From assembly GCA_031288575.1 (NCBI GenBank), contig JAITRD010000040.1, positions 1-6,385 on the forward strand: a DNA stretch of 6,385 nucleotides, read 5' to 3'. Of this stretch, positions 5,787 through 6,385 are shown piece by piece. This stretch comes from Treponema sp. (GTDB taxonomy: Bacteria > Spirochaetota > Spirochaetia > Treponematales > Breznakiellaceae). Every line of letters starts with the position of its first letter. Position 1 is the first letter of the stretch. The notes below the pieces were generated by a model. The model worked only from the letters and a program-made list of their open reading frames with translations, was not told where the DNA came from and did not search any database. The position numbers and the translations under genes are program-made.

Positions 5787-6281
5787 TTAAGGGTTCCAGG
5801 ATTCCCCGGCATCCGAAAGGGCCCGGGGGCGATCGAAAATTTCCTTCAAAACCACCGCTTGTTTTAAGGGGGAAAGGCAATTTAAGCGCCGGAGAAGCCC
5901 CGTCCCGGCGGCGGATGGCGGAGATGCCTTTTCGGCGGAGGCGGGCTGGGGGAACTCCTGCCGGAGGGACAGGCCCGGGGAGCCGGTCCCCGGGAAATTT
6001 ATGTTCCCGGCGGCAAGGGCCGGTTCTTTCGGGGGAGGGAATTCTTCATCAACCAGGAGCCTTTCCGCCGGGGGGGAAGGGGGCGCCTGGGGATAATCCG
6101 CGGACGCGGCATAGGCGGAAAAAAGCCCTTCGGCGCCGTCATCGGAAGATGCCGGCGGAGGGGCATAATCCCGGCCCATCCCTTTTTTCTGGGCCGAACC
6201 CGCGGATTGGCCTTTTGCCGCGATGATGAACCGCAGGAGCATAAAAAGGACAAATAAAAAAATAATAACCAGGTTATTCAA
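5787..6281 (-). CDS. Hypothetical single-pass membrane protein, Pro-rich, TTG start
   Basis: I do not recognise this 164-residue protein. A hydrophobic helix at residues 4-21 comes right at the N-terminus and is followed by Lys/Arg-rich positions (KGQ, QKKG), which favours a membrane anchor with the rest in the cytoplasm. Residues 38-125 are a low-complexity Pro/Ala/Ser/Glu linker (PPP at 41-43 and 82-84). The C-terminus, about 128-158, is the only part that looks folded: LLRRLNCLSPLKQAVVLKEIF, an amphipathic helix-turn-helix pattern (129-149). The start is TTG at 6281, supported by AAGGA (within 6289-6294) 7 nt upstream; the first internal ATG codons (residues 14 and 35) would cut or remove the membrane helix. 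It lies 10 nt after the preceding stop and just before the acidic protein gene, in one operon. Its linker DNA is strikingly C/G-rich. Confidence 0.78.
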   Translation of the reverse strand: MNNLVIIFLFVLFMLLRFIIAAKGQSAGSAQKKGMGRDYAPPPASSDDGAEGLFSAYAASADYPQAPPSPPAERLLVDEEFPPPKEPALAAGNINFPGTGSPGLSLRQEFPQPASAEKASPPSAAGTGLLRRLNCLSPLKQAVVLKEIFDRPRALSDAGESWNP

Positions 6282-6288
6282 GGTCCGG

Positions 6289-6294
6289 TCCTTA
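6289..6294 (-). promoter_or_regulatory. Ribosome binding site TAAGGA fused to upstream stop codon
   Basis: In the mRNA sense, TAAGGA combines the stop codon of the upstream gene (TAA, 6294-6292) with the AAGGA ribosome binding site of the TTG-started membrane protein, 7 nt before TTG. This decides the start and suggests coupled translation. Confidence 0.7.
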
Positions 6295-6385
6295 TTTTTC
6301 CGCCGGGGAGGAACCTATGGAAGAACGCATATCCGTATCGGCCTGGATGTTTTTGAGCCGGTAATAGTCCATAACCCCCAAATGG
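6292..6385 (-). CDS. C-terminal end of an unidentified gene (partial)
   Basis: An open frame enters from the right edge and ends with TAA at 6292-6294. The visible 30 or so residues include HLGVMDYYRLKNIQADTD, then a Ser/Gly/Pro-rich end finishing in PAEK. This is too little to assign a family. The first visible ATG (6372) could start a 26-residue peptide, but a longer gene cut by the window edge is more likely because the stop is joined to the next gene's ribosome binding site. Confidence 0.6.
   Translation of the reverse strand, partial: HLGVMDYYRLKNIQADTDMRSSIGSSPAEK

Noticed and set aside
5759..6226. A 155-codon plus-strand open frame opposite the Pro-rich membrane protein gene
   Set aside because: It lies in C/G-rich DNA where stop codons are rare, has an Arg/Gly/Pro-rich low-complexity translation, no ribosome binding site and no gene-like pattern. 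The minus-strand frame has a membrane helix, a good ribosome binding site and operon spacing.

Overview
The window looks like ordinary chromosome of a bacterium with roughly balanced GC, strong AGGAGG-type ribosome binding sites and tightly packed operons. A small single-domain RRM protein, a lipobox with Leu at -2 and Ser at -1 (A-L-S-C), and the general style of the genes suggest a spirochaete, possibly a Treponema of the termite-gut type. This is an inference from style and I cannot confirm it. I see no transposase, integrase, CRISPR array, tRNA or rRNA.

Layout. Positions 1-116 are a structured leader with several inverted repeats. It precedes a plus-strand gene for a 97-residue RRM-type RNA-binding protein (117-410). 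That gene ends in a tail-to-tail region with a 12-bp perfect stem-loop (417-444) and a classic intrinsic terminator (473-520). Everything else reads from the minus strand.

Positions 579-4962, read right to left, form a five-gene unit: a MalY/PatB-type PLP-dependent C-S lyase/aminotransferase; a solute-binding lipoprotein; two polar-amino-acid ABC permeases; and their ATPase. The permease-permease and permease-ATPase junctions are 1 nt apart and ATGA-overlapped respectively. The binding protein is separated from the permeases by 133 bp holding three stem-loops. The lyase is separated from the binding protein by 97 bp. The likely joint task is uptake of cystine, or another sulfur-containing or polar amino acid, and cleavage of the C-S bond inside the cell to give a thiol or sulfide, ammonia and pyruvate. 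The substrate is inferred from the lyase neighbour, not read from the transporter.

Positions 4963-5404 are an AT-rich non-coding stretch upstream of the lyase. It contains two exact 12-bp inverted copies of TACAAAAATGTA, several degenerate copies and a perfect TATAAT. It is the best candidate control region in the window.

Positions 5405-6385 hold a second minus-strand operon of unrecognised genes: the C-terminal end of an upstream gene, a single-pass membrane protein with a proline-rich linker that starts with TTG, and a small acidic helical protein. No clearly new multi-gene system is visible. The most unusual material is in the RNA and DNA signals: the RRM leader, the triple hairpin inside the ABC operon and the TACA/TGTA repeats.
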